Shown here in pieces: positions 55,441 through 64,000 of a DNA stretch of 64,000 bases. The stretch is from Lampris incognitus (lineage: Eukaryota; Chordata; Actinopteri; Lampriformes; Lampridae): positions 23,090,177-23,154,176 of the forward strand of contig NC_079224.1 of assembly GCF_029633865.1 (NCBI RefSeq), read 5' to 3'. The notes under the pieces are model-generated. The model had not been told where the DNA came from. It saw only the letters and a program-made list of their open reading frames with translations, and did no database searches. Position 1 is the stretch's first letter. The number at the start of each line of letters is the position of its first letter. A program made the position numbers and the translations under genes.

Positions 55441-56167
55441 TGTTTGTCTTTGTTCATATTTACCCTAATTCCAAGAATGAAAAGTTAAAATGCAAATGTG
55501 TTATGCTGCTAAAGAAATAAATAAAAAAGGAAGCAGGTGCTTAATCTGTACTTGTTTTGCAACAGACCCACATTTCTAATGCACTTCTAATGTTTATTTC
55601 AAGTGCTACTATTTAAAGATAAAGTAGGAACATGGTTTACTGAACATCTTGGGAATAAGCAACATGGAGACTACATGAGACACTGTTTACGTGGCTGTAA
55701 AACTACACTTCATGAGGACAAAAGAGCTGACCTGTAAATCAAATGGTATTATACTTCCTCTCTTTAGGTGTAAGGTAAATTCCCCGCTGGTTGTATAAAC
55801 TTCACTTTGAGCTGATCGCTGTGTGATGTGTTTATGTTGAATTTCTCTCATCCCACTGTGTTAGGCCCGTACACGGCTTATCGATGGGGAATACAGAGAA
55901 AGAAAAACTAGAGCTGCCGTACCCTGTAACAGCATCATAAATGAATTGCACCACCTCGTGTGATAAAGTGAAAGACTGACTCTGAACTCTTGCCTTTTGT
56001 TCCCTCCCCTCCTTCTGGAGTCACTCAGGCCATTCAAAGCTGTTCTTTCAAAGGAGCTGTATTGTTATGTGTGAGCCGACGCCCTTTTTATAAAGCAGAC
56101 AACTTCCTGGTCCAATCCAGAAGCAGTCAGATCTCCTGTGAGAACAGAAGGACCATAGTTCCACAGC
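55441..56167. other. interval upstream of the secreted-protein gene
   Basis: Unique-looking sequence. A short open stretch at 55990-56232 in another frame overlaps the next gene's first exon and is a shadow. The promoter of the 56168 gene should be here, but no clear TATA box or start can be named. Confidence 0.35.
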
Positions 56168-59100
56168 ATGTTGCTGCTGATCCTGTGTGCTGGGTGTCTG
56201 GCCCTGTCTGCTGGTCAGACAACATCAGGTAAGGAGCATCTTTTAATTATTCTGCTACCCTCGCACACACCCCTAGATCCGTTTTTTTTCGGGAGGGGGG
56301 GGGTGATTGGTCAACACTATGTTACAAAAATTCTTCCAATCTAATATTCTGCTTGTTGCTGTACCTACTGGTTGAATATTTGATTTGTTGCTACCTATGT
56401 GTTCGAGAACGGGTTTTCATTCAGCGAAGCCGATTTGTCAAAATATTGGATATATATATATATAAAAAGTATGTATATATGTTTCCCTGTAGCACCGTTG
56501 CCTCCCTCCGCCACCACAGGGCTGAGCTCGCCCGTGACAGACGCCACTCATTCACAGTTGAACACGGCGTTGACACAACTTCCGCCTGATTCAATGCACA
56601 GCGGTGAGTCCTTTCTAGCCTGGGGAACCAAACAAATTCGAAGGATGCAGACCCTGAATTGGGACACAGCTGAATTTGTAAATGCGAATGATCTGCTAGA
56701 CTCAGAGCAACTGTAAAACTTGAGCTCGCAGATTCGTCTGGTTCCAAGGCGAGTCCTTTCGCTCCCAGAATAGGAAAAAAAAAATTCGCTGGTCTCAAAT
56801 TCATTTATTCTTTTAATTTTATCATCATCATCATCATCATCATCATTATTATTATTATTATATATCGATTTCCACATTTTATTTTCACAGCACTCGCAGT
56901 TTTTCATACGGCTGTCAAGTCTGATCATGAGCTAAATTCCACAACAATTGCTGTACTCTTGGACAAGGTAAAAGTGTCTGAATTTCAGTCATTAATCTTT
57001 TTTTTCAAAATGACTTAGTCACCAATCAATCATGTAATTCGTGGTGAAAATTAATAAAATACTTAACATATTATCTGTAAAGTATCAAAGAAAGTTGAAT
57101 CAGCTCATCTGGATACAACGTTTATTGACAGAAACATTTCATCACTCATCTAAGTGACTTCTTCAGTCTTGATGATTTTATACTTACTATATGTGTATTA
57201 ACTTTTTATTGCCTACCCTGCTTTGTTTTGATTTTATGCTGTCTGATACAGTGCTGCTTGTTGTTTTTTTTAAACTGTGTTCTGTAAGGTGTCTTTGGGT
57301 GCTCTGAAAGGCACCCACAAATAAAATGTATTATGAATTATTATTATTACTGTTATTATTAAACGGACTGCAGGTATCCTCACCCTTAAAAACAATGCAG
57401 TTGCATAACAACCAAAATGAAGGATCAAGAATGTGAACATCTTTGATAGGGAGGAACGCTGGTTTGAACGAGGAGTCAAAGATGTCATCTATGTGAAGAG
57501 GGAACGACCATCCCTGCTTGGCTAAGAGTACACCTGTTGCCATTTTTCAGTGCAAACATTCCCAATATCCTCTGTGAATAGTACACTTGACCATTGTAAC
57601 TCTAGTTATGGTCACGCCTATTTGCGTATCACTCAATCCCATTTTATTTGTATAGTACTTTTCATACAAACAAATATAACACCAGGTGCTTCATACCTGT
57701 GAATGTTCTCATTCATCCAGGTCATGGTTATCCAAAGGAGTTGAATCAAGTGCAACTGGACTTGGTATATATCCGTGAAGACATTTCGCCTCTCATCCAA
57801 GAGGCTTCCTCAGTTCGTGCCTTTCTGACGAGACCAAGCTAGTCTGACTGGCTGGCGATGAGACTCAGAATTTATCCTCTAGGAGTCGTTGTCAGAGCTA
57901 TTGATATGCGTGGCTCTTTGTGACATCGAGTCGTTGTCAGAGCTATTGATATGCGTGGCTCTTTGTGATCCGATGTCACAAAGACAACGACTCCTAGAGG
58001 ATAAATTCTGAGTCTCATCACCAGCCAGTCAGACTAGCTTGGTCTAGTCAGAAAGGCACGAACTGAGGAAGCCTCTTGGATGAGAGGCGAAACGTCTTCA
58101 CGGATATATAGCAAGTCCAGTTGCACTTGATTCAACTCCTTCAGATAGGTGCTTCATACAATAAAACAATAACCCCCCCTCCCAAAAAAAAATTAAAAGT
58201 ATAGGCTAATTTTATAAAAGTACAGACGACGACTACTACTACTACTACTACCTTCGGCTGCTCCCGTTAGGGGTCGCCATGGCATATCATCCATTTCCAT
58301 TTCTTCCTGTCTTCTGCATCTTCCTCTGTCACACCAGCCATCTGCATGTCTGCCCTCAACACATCCATAAACCTCCTCTTTGGCCTTCCTCTTTTCCTCT
58401 TTCCTGGCAGCTCCATATTCAGCATCCTTCTCCCAATGTACCCAGCATCTCTCCTCCACACATGTCCAAGTTATCGCAATCTTGCCTCTCTTGCTTTGTA
58501 TCCAAACCGTCCAACTTGAGCGGACCCTCTAATATAATCGTTCCTAATCCTGTCCTTCTTCGTTACTCCCAGTGAAAATTTTAGCATCTTCAACTCTGCC
58601 ACCTCCAGCTCCGCCTCCTGGCATTTCGTCAGTGCCACTGTCTCCAAACCATACAACATATATAACAAGTCCAGTTGCACTTGATTCAACTCCTTTGGAT
58701 AACCATGACCTGGACGAATGAGAACATTCACAGACATACAACATAGCTGGTCATACAACCATCTTGTAAACTTTCCCTTTAACTCTTGCTGGTACCCTTC
58801 TGTCGCAAATGACTCCTGACACTCTTCTCCACCCACTCCACCCTGCCTACACTCTCTTCTTCACCTCTCTCCTGCACTCCCCATTACTTTGGACAGTCGA
58901 CCCCAGGTATTTTAAACATATGCCTTCGTCACCTCCACTCCTTGCATCCTGACCATTCCGCTGTCCTCCCTCTCATTCACGCATAGTATGTATTCCGTCT
59001 TGCTCCTACTGAATTTCCTCCCTCTTCTCTGCAGTGCATACCTCCACCTCTCCAGGGTCTCCTCAACCTGCACCCTTCTCTCGCTACAGATCACGATGTC

Positions 59101-61740
59101 ATCTGCGAACATCATCGTCCATGGAGACTCCTGCCTGATCTTATCTGTCAACCTGTCCATCACCATTGCAAACAAGAAAGGGCTCAGAGCTGATCCTTGA
59201 TGTAATCTCACCTCCACCTTGAACCCATCTGTCATTCCAACCACACACCTCACCATTGTCACACTTCCCTCATACATGTCCTGCACCACTCCTACATACC
59301 TCTCTGCAACTCTTGACTTCCTCATACAATACCACACCTCTCTTGGCACCCTGTCGTTGCTTTTTCTAAATCTACAAAGACACTCTAACTCCTTCTGGCC
59401 TTCTCTATACTTCTCGATCAACATTCTCAAAGCAAACATCGCATCTGTGGCGCTCTTTCATGGCATGAAACCATACCGCTGCTCGCTAATCGTCACCTCT
59501 CCTCTTAACCTAGCTTCTACTCTTTCCCAAATCTTCATGCTGTGGCTGATCAACTTTATACCTCTGTAGTTGCTACAGTTCTGCACATCACCCTTGTTCT
59601 TGAAAACCGGTACCAGTATGCTTCTTCTCCACTCCTCAGGCATCCTCTCACTTTCCAAGATTGCATTAAACAATCTAGTTAAAACCCCCACTGCCATCTC
59701 TCCTAAACATCTCCATACCTCCACAGGTATGTCATCAAGACCAACTGCCTTTCCACTCTTCATCCTCTTCATAGCTGCCCTCACTTCCTCCTTGCTAATC
59801 CACCGCACTTCCTGATTCACTATCCCTACATTATCCAATCTTCTCTCTCTCTCTCATTTTCTTCATTCATCAGCCCCTCAAAGTATTCCTTCCACCTTCT
59901 CAGCACACTCTCCTTGCTTGTCAACACATTTCCATCTCTATCCTTGATCGCCCTAACTTGCTGTACATCCTTTGCAGCTCGGTCCCTCTGTCTAGCCAAT
60001 CGGTACAAGTCCTTTTCTTCTTCCTTAGTGTCTAACTTGTCATACAACTCACCATACACCTTTTCCTTTGCTTTTGCCACCTCTCTCTTTGCTTTACGCT
60101 GCATCTCCTTGTACTCCTGTCTACTTTCTTCATCTCTCTGACTATCCCACTTCTTCTTTGCCAACCTCTTCATCTGTATAATTTGCTGTACTTCCTCATT
60201 CCACCACCAAGTCTCCTTGTCTTCCTTCCTCTGTCCTGATGACACACCAAGGACCTTCCTAGCTGTCTCCCTCACTATTTCTGCAGTAATTGCCCAGCCA
60301 TCCGACAACTCTTCACTACCACCCAGTGCCTGTCTTAACTCCTGCCTGAACTCCACACAACAGTCTTCCTTCTTCAACTTCCACCATTTGATCTTTGGCT
60401 CTGCCTTCACTTGCTTCCTCTTGTTGGTCTTCAAAGTCATCCTACAGACCACCATCTGATGCTGCCTAGCTACAATCTCCCCTGTCACCACATTGCAGTC
60501 TCCAATTGATCTCAATCGATCTTTTAGATCGTGCCTTCTACATAAGCTATAGTCCACCTGTGTGCACTTTCCTCCACTCTTATATGTCACCCTGTGTTCC
60601 TCCCTCTTCTTGAAATGCGGATTCACCACAGCCATTTCCATCCTTTTCGCAAAATCCAGCACCATCTGTCCTTCCACATTTCTCTCCTTGACACCATACC
60701 TACCCATCACCTCCTCATCACATCTGTTCCCTTCACCAACATGTCCACTGAGGCCTGCTCCAATCCCCACTTTCTCCTCCTTGGGTACCCTCTCCACCAC
60801 ATCATCCAACTCACTCCAGAATTCTTCTTTTTCTTCCATCTCACACCCAACTTGCGGAGCATATGCACTGATGACATTCAGCAATATACCTTTGATTTAC
60901 AGCTTCATACTCATCACTCTGTCTGACACTCTCTTCACCTCCAGCACTCTTGACATACTCTTCCTTCAGAATTACCCCAACCCCATTTCTCCTCCCATTC
61001 GCACCATGGTAGAAGAGTTTGAACCCTCTCTCCCTTTACCAGTTATAGTGCCAATATTCAAAGTTACGACTCTCACCTCAGACTCCTACCCTTCCTCCTC
61101 TCTAGCTGCCTCTGGACATGCCTTCCCCCTCTCCTTCTCCTTTGCCCAACAGTAGCATAGTTTCCACCAGCACCCTGCTGGTTAACAGTACCGGTGGCGG
61201 TCATTGGTAACCCGGACCTCGAGAAATCTTATTTATGAGCAGCATATTTGATTTGGCAAAGATTTTACGCCGGATGCCCTTCCTGATGCAACCCTCCCCA
61301 TTTGTCCAGGCTTGCGACCGGCACTAAGAATGCACTGGCTTGTGCCTCCTCAGTGGCTGGGTTTTTTTTATAAAAATACAGACAAGTTTATGAAACTGAT
61401 CATTGGTTTCAGTCGTTATGCCACTGTATTATCTATAAGAGTGGGGATACCTGCAGTCAGTTTAGACTGAAGAGGTCACTTAGATGAATGATGAAATGTT
61501 TCTGTCAATAAACGTTGTGTCCAGATGAACTGATTCAACTTTCTTTGATTTTCTTACCTGGATTATTGAACATGCTTAAAGACATTTCCGTTAAGTAGGT
61601 ACACAGGTTTCAGTGTAATGTTTATCAACAAGACTTTTCAATGTGTCCTGCAGCTCGTTGAGATTTTCCACCAGCAGCTACCAGAACTGACCTTCCATCT
61701 AACGGTGAAGAACATCAAGAACGCCACAACGGGGATCTAA
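56168..61740 (+). CDS. unrecognised secreted Ser/Thr/Pro-rich protein, four exons
   Basis: Four exons with GT-AG borders keep one frame: 56168-56228, 56493-56603, 56891-56967, 61654-61740 (TAA). The product is about 111 residues. Residues 1-16 ([16 protein letters not shown]) are a classic signal peptide. Exon 2 is mucin-like ([20 protein letters not shown]). Exons 3-4 read [18 protein letters not shown], then [20 protein letters not shown], helical and with N-glycosylation sites (NSTT, NATT). I recognise no family; the second half could be part of a SEA-like or receptor ectodomain, which is a guess. A GTGAAG inside exon 4 (after ACG at 61704) could act as a donor to further exons outside the window, so the end is uncertain. 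Intron 3 (56968-61653) is filled by nested retroelements, and an L2 LINE tail starts directly after the stop. Confidence 0.6.
56818..56862. repeat. (ATC)n(ATT)n microsatellite
   Basis: TATCATCATC... passing into TATTATTATTA, in intron 2 of the secreted-protein gene, 30 bp before exon 3. Confidence 0.9.
57173..57360 (+). repeat. LINE 3' stub inside the Penelope-like terminal repeat
   Basis: It ends TTTGGGTGCTCTGAAAGGCA...AATAAAATGTATTATGAATT(ATT)n, the standard tail of a fish non-LTR element. It splits the left terminal repeat of the 57088-61545 fossil. Confidence 0.6.
57697..58146 (-). mobile_element. palindromic short retroposon, copy 3 (family P)
   Basis: A perfect 13-bp duplication, AGGTGCTTCATAC, lies at 57684-57696 and 58147-58159. 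The arms (about 57726-57895 and 57980-58140) are inverse copies. The family 3' end (CTGTGAATGTTCTC...) is on the left, so orientation is opposite to copy 2. The centre contains a 41-bp tandem duplication (57883-57923 and 57928-57968). A hammerhead-like core sits in each arm. Confidence 0.85.
58228..61366 (-). mobile_element. RTE-type LINE, nearly full length, broken
   Basis: 3139 bp between a 17-bp duplication, TTTATAAAAGTACAGAC (58211-58227) and TTTATAAAAATACAGAC (61367-61383, one mismatch). Minus-strand frames give an endonuclease part ([29 protein letters not shown], 60884 downward), a linker with [12 protein letters not shown]-type motifs, then reverse transcriptase ([66 protein letters not shown]). 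The 3' end is a (TAG)n tail (58231-58255 reverse), typical for RTE. The coding region falls in three frames and carries a 74-bp family P insertion, so it is inactive. It sits in intron 3 of the secreted-protein gene, antisense to it. Confidence 0.93.
58661..58734 (+). mobile_element. short retroposon family P, copy 4, truncated, inside the RTE LINE
   Basis: 74 bp of the family 3' end (AAGTCCAGTTGCACTTGATT...TGACCTGGACGAATGAGAAC) with a perfect 11-bp duplication, CATACAACATA, at 58650-58660 and 58735-58745. 5'-truncated, no inverted arm. It shows that the family mobilises by its 3' end and that this copy is younger than the LINE. Confidence 0.85.
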
Positions 61741-61744
61741 GTCA

Positions 61745-62078
61745 CTAGCCAGACTCTTCTCTTTTGTAGTTCCCCGGTGGTGGAACGAGTTACCAAACTC
61801 CATTCGATCCGCTGAGTCCCTCTCCATCTTTAAGAAGCTAAAGACACAGCTCTATCTCGAACACCTCCTGATGGTATTGAAAAAACAAAATCGCTTCTAT
61901 GCACCATATGCATTTCCTTTGTGCACTGCCTGTTGACACCTATGTCCTATCGGATTTGAACCTAGTTTTTTTTTAAACAACATTGTCGCCTCCTGACTAG
62001 ATCCTTGCTTGTGTTGTATTAACTCTCAGACGTACGTCGCTTTGGATAAAAGCGTCTGCTAAATGAAATTATAACATC
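61745..62078 (+). mobile_element. L2-type LINE, 3' end
   Basis: It reads VVPRWWNELPNSIRSAESLS then IFKKLKTQLYLEHLL, the C-terminus of L2 ORF2, followed by CGCTTTGGATAAAAGCGTCT and GCTAAATGAAATTATAAC. It begins a few bases after the stop codon of the secreted-protein exon 4. Confidence 0.85.
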
Positions 62079-62708
62079 TAAAACCTCCTCACGCAAACAT
62101 TATAAACCTGCTCCTGTTGATTTATGAGCTGCACTTTTAATAACACAGCTTTTAAATAGGTGAAATATAATATAGCCTAAATATATGCACCTCAAATAAA
62201 GCAACAGAGGATTTGGCACTTCAGATGGATTTAAAAAAAATCTATTTTGGGAGGGGTGTCTTATTTCTGTTTTTATTTCACAGCAGACAGAGACGACCCC
62301 ACTCAAAGTGGAATAACTTTTTTTTTAAAGCTTGAGGAAACCTCGAGAACACAAGTAACACAAAAACCACATATTGAAGTGTAGTATAATAATTAGCTAT
62401 TAGTTTAACCAGCATCTTGCCTGATATCAGACAGAATTGTCAATTTATCATGCTCTGTCTGACTTTGCCTCCACTTTAACTGATTTCCGTGGGGGAGGGG
62501 GATTAGATTTCCCCTAACCAATCAGTAGACACCAACGTATCTGCCTGCATCTAGCGTCTTCTTAAATCGACACTGATACGTAGCCATGCAAACATACTGG
62601 TTTTGCCAGGGTTTTAAGAAGGGCGCAGAGTAAAAACAACAAACTACGATGTCGGGCGGTATTGAGAAGACATGCTGTCTATGGCAACAGACATCTTGAA
62701 TTAGAGCT

Positions 62709-62981
62709 TTGACTAGGCTTAATGACGTCGTTGAATCGAAAACCTCACATCCTAAAGATGTTATCGCAACGTGTTTGACTGAGAATTGTGACAAAACGTT
62801 TTGTTTCATAGAAATGTCTAGTAATTATTTTGCTACCCTACCTGAAGCTGAGCGTTTGCGATACCTTAATAAACTGACGTTGATCGGTCAGCAGTCATGC
62901 CCCTTCCGACTCCCTCCGTCCAAGTGGACCAATGACCCCACACAGTGGCCGGATATTGCTTATCTGGACATCTACACATAG
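62709..62981 (+). pseudogene. possible transposon-derived exon (YqaJ-associated type N-terminus)
   Basis: A 90-codon open stretch contains MSSNYFATLPEAERLRYLNK, then QQSCPFRLPPSKWTNDPTQW and PDIAYLDIYT. The pattern LPE-ER-RYL-KL, then LPPS-W-DP-WP--YPDIY, resembles the N-terminal region of multi-copy fish proteins that carry a YqaJ nuclease domain and are linked to DNA transposons such as ISL2EU. No YqaJ domain is visible in the remaining 1 kb. A GT follows the stop (TAG|GTGATC). It could be a dead fragment or the first exon of a gene running out of the window. Confidence 0.4.
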
Positions 62982-64000
62982 GTGATCGAGTCACCAGATA
63001 GCATTAGGCTGAGTGTCGTCTGTAAATAACCAGCCTGTTAATAGAGATCTGGATTCGTGTGTTTGTTTTACCACCTGCTACACCACACCCCTTTCAGCAT
63101 TTTCCTGTTTCTCCCCATTATGTAAAGGCGCGATTCTTCTCAAACTCGAGGGTTCAAAACGGTAGTCCATAACCAATTGATGACGTCACGGTGTCTACAC
63201 CCATTATTTTATACAGTCTTATATTCTTTCAATGAGCAGACAGGAAATATGCTCAAGAGAAATTCCTGTCAGGTATTATCAGCAACAATATACTATGATA
63301 ATACTGACAAAACATGTCTATTGTGTAGCTTTGAATAGTTATAATTTTAATTTAAGATATCCAAGAACCGACCTTTTGCACACCTCGACAGGTGCTTAGG
63401 AGAAGATCCAGGGTGAACAAGGCAGAAAGACACTCCCGCACACTGCTGCAGTCGGAGATCTTTGATAACAACGTTTCCGAACATAGACCTTCATCAGGTT
63501 ATTGCATTGGGTTATTCGATAAGAACCAGATGAATATTCAGTTGTCATACTTAAGGCGTTTGCCTGAACAGAACGTATGCAAAGAAATTAAGACCGAATT
63601 GTACATGCATTGAGATAGAGGATTTGGAGTTGTTCATCTAAGCCTGGTGCTGTGTGTGCTAAATGCATGTACGGATATTTTTTCACCCAATTCAATATCG
63701 GTTCAGCAAATCCTCTGAATCGATTCAAGCTCCTGGCCAGTGGGTGCGTGGTGAGCAACATCTTTGTGTGATTCGCGTTTTAAGGACGAAGGCTGCACTC
63801 AACCAAACAACAACAAAATGCTGACCAAAGTAAGTAGCAGCAGCGTAAAGCCAATGCCTTCAACTTTAAAATCAGACGTAATTTTGGATTCCAGCATAAA
63901 TCCGGAACACAGGAAATACATAAAAGTAAGGTCTTGTGTAAGCTGTGCCAGACAGAACTAAATAATCAACAGGTACTCTAATTATTTGTGTATTTCTACT
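62982..64000. other. 3' edge of window, unassigned
   Basis: 63392-63500 (CTTAGGAGAAGATCCAGGGT...CCTTCATCAGG) looks like a repeated retroelement-type sequence. At 63818-63832 ATGCTGACCAAA is followed by GTAAGT, and ATACATAAAAGTAAGG lies at 63919-63934; both could be splice donors of short exons, but no family match supports a gene. Confidence 0.3.

Larger units (their letters stand above)
57088..61545 (+). mobile_element. Penelope-like retroelement fossil with inverted terminal repeats (family Q), heavily interrupted
   Basis: The left end (57088-57172, continued at 57365-57385) is the inverse of the right end (61430-61545): AAAGAAAGTTGAATCAGCTC against GAACTGATTCAACTTTCTTT, and GCAGGTATCCTCACC against GTGGGGATACCTGCAG. 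Between them, 57433-57516 reads [18 protein letters not shown] then RERPSL, the C-terminal GIY-YIG-associated region seen in fish Penelope-like proteins. The right terminal repeat is in the same sense as this fragment. Later insertions fill the rest: a LINE-tail stub (about 57173-57360), a palindromic retroposon (57697-58146) and an RTE LINE (58228-61366). Terminal repeats in inverted order are known for Penelope elements. Confidence 0.6.

Noticed and set aside
60562-61155. 197-codon plus-strand frame
   Set aside because: Antisense shadow of the RTE LINE; Ser/Pro-rich because the LINE's coding strand is purine-rich.
63473-63497. Third hammerhead-like motif (minus strand CTGATGA ... GAAAC)
   Set aside because: The two core boxes are present, but the bases between them do not form a stem II, so the match may be chance or fully decayed.
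63764-63961. 65-codon frame at the right edge
   Set aside because: No family similarity, internal splice-donor-like sites only, no acceptor context that can be tested within the window.

Overview
This window is nuclear DNA from a bony fish, almost certainly a teleost. The genes are split by short introns with GT-AG borders, proteins match vertebrate families almost residue for residue, and the non-coding DNA is full of fish-type repeats: tRNA-derived SINEs, L2 and RTE LINEs, hAT, piggyBac and Tc1 DNA transposons, palindromic MITEs and long (TG)n tracts. There is one 200-base assembly gap (20019-20218).

Layout. 1-18860 (+): the last seven coding exons of tbl1xr1 (WD40 corepressor subunit) and a long 3' UTR; its introns hold five hAT copies that still have 8-bp target duplications, two piggyBac-like copies and several SINEs. 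18861-22587: gene-free, with the gap. 22588-23736 (+): single-exon b3gnt5 (Lc3 synthase). 25784-27621: broken Tc1 transposon carrying a nested MITE. 27622-32250: repeats, foldbacks and unique sequence without a recognisable gene. 32905-37872 (-): complete 11-exon eif4a2, whose introns carry two SNORD2-like C/D snoRNAs, two paralogous H/ACA snoRNA candidates and a palindromic retroposon. 38695-41160 (+): complete 7-exon dcun1d1, head to head with eif4a2. 42336-53951 (+): complete 20-exon ccdc39 (ciliary 96-nm ruler). 54824-55440: L2 LINE tail. 56168-61740 (+): a small four-exon gene for a secreted, Ser/Thr/Pro-rich protein that I do not recognise; its third intron is a nest of retroelements (Penelope-like fossil, palindromic retroposon, RTE LINE). 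61745-64000: L2 tail, a possible transposon-derived exon, and unassigned sequence.

The genes do not form a pathway. They are a vertebrate neighbourhood of housekeeping (eif4a2, dcun1d1), chromatin (tbl1xr1), glycosylation (b3gnt5) and ciliary (ccdc39) genes. eif4a2 doubles as a snoRNA host gene, as in mammals.

The most unusual item is a family of short retroposons found four times (28967-29170, 34697-35081, 57697-58146, 58661-58734). Each copy has an 11-16 bp target duplication. Three are built as inverted dimers, and the two longest carry a hammerhead-ribozyme-like motif in each arm. They resemble the 3' end of a Penelope-like element and may be a non-autonomous, retrozyme-like family. One lies inside eif4a2 intron 6 between a splice donor and an intronic snoRNA. 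All assignments come from reading the sequence; no database search was run.
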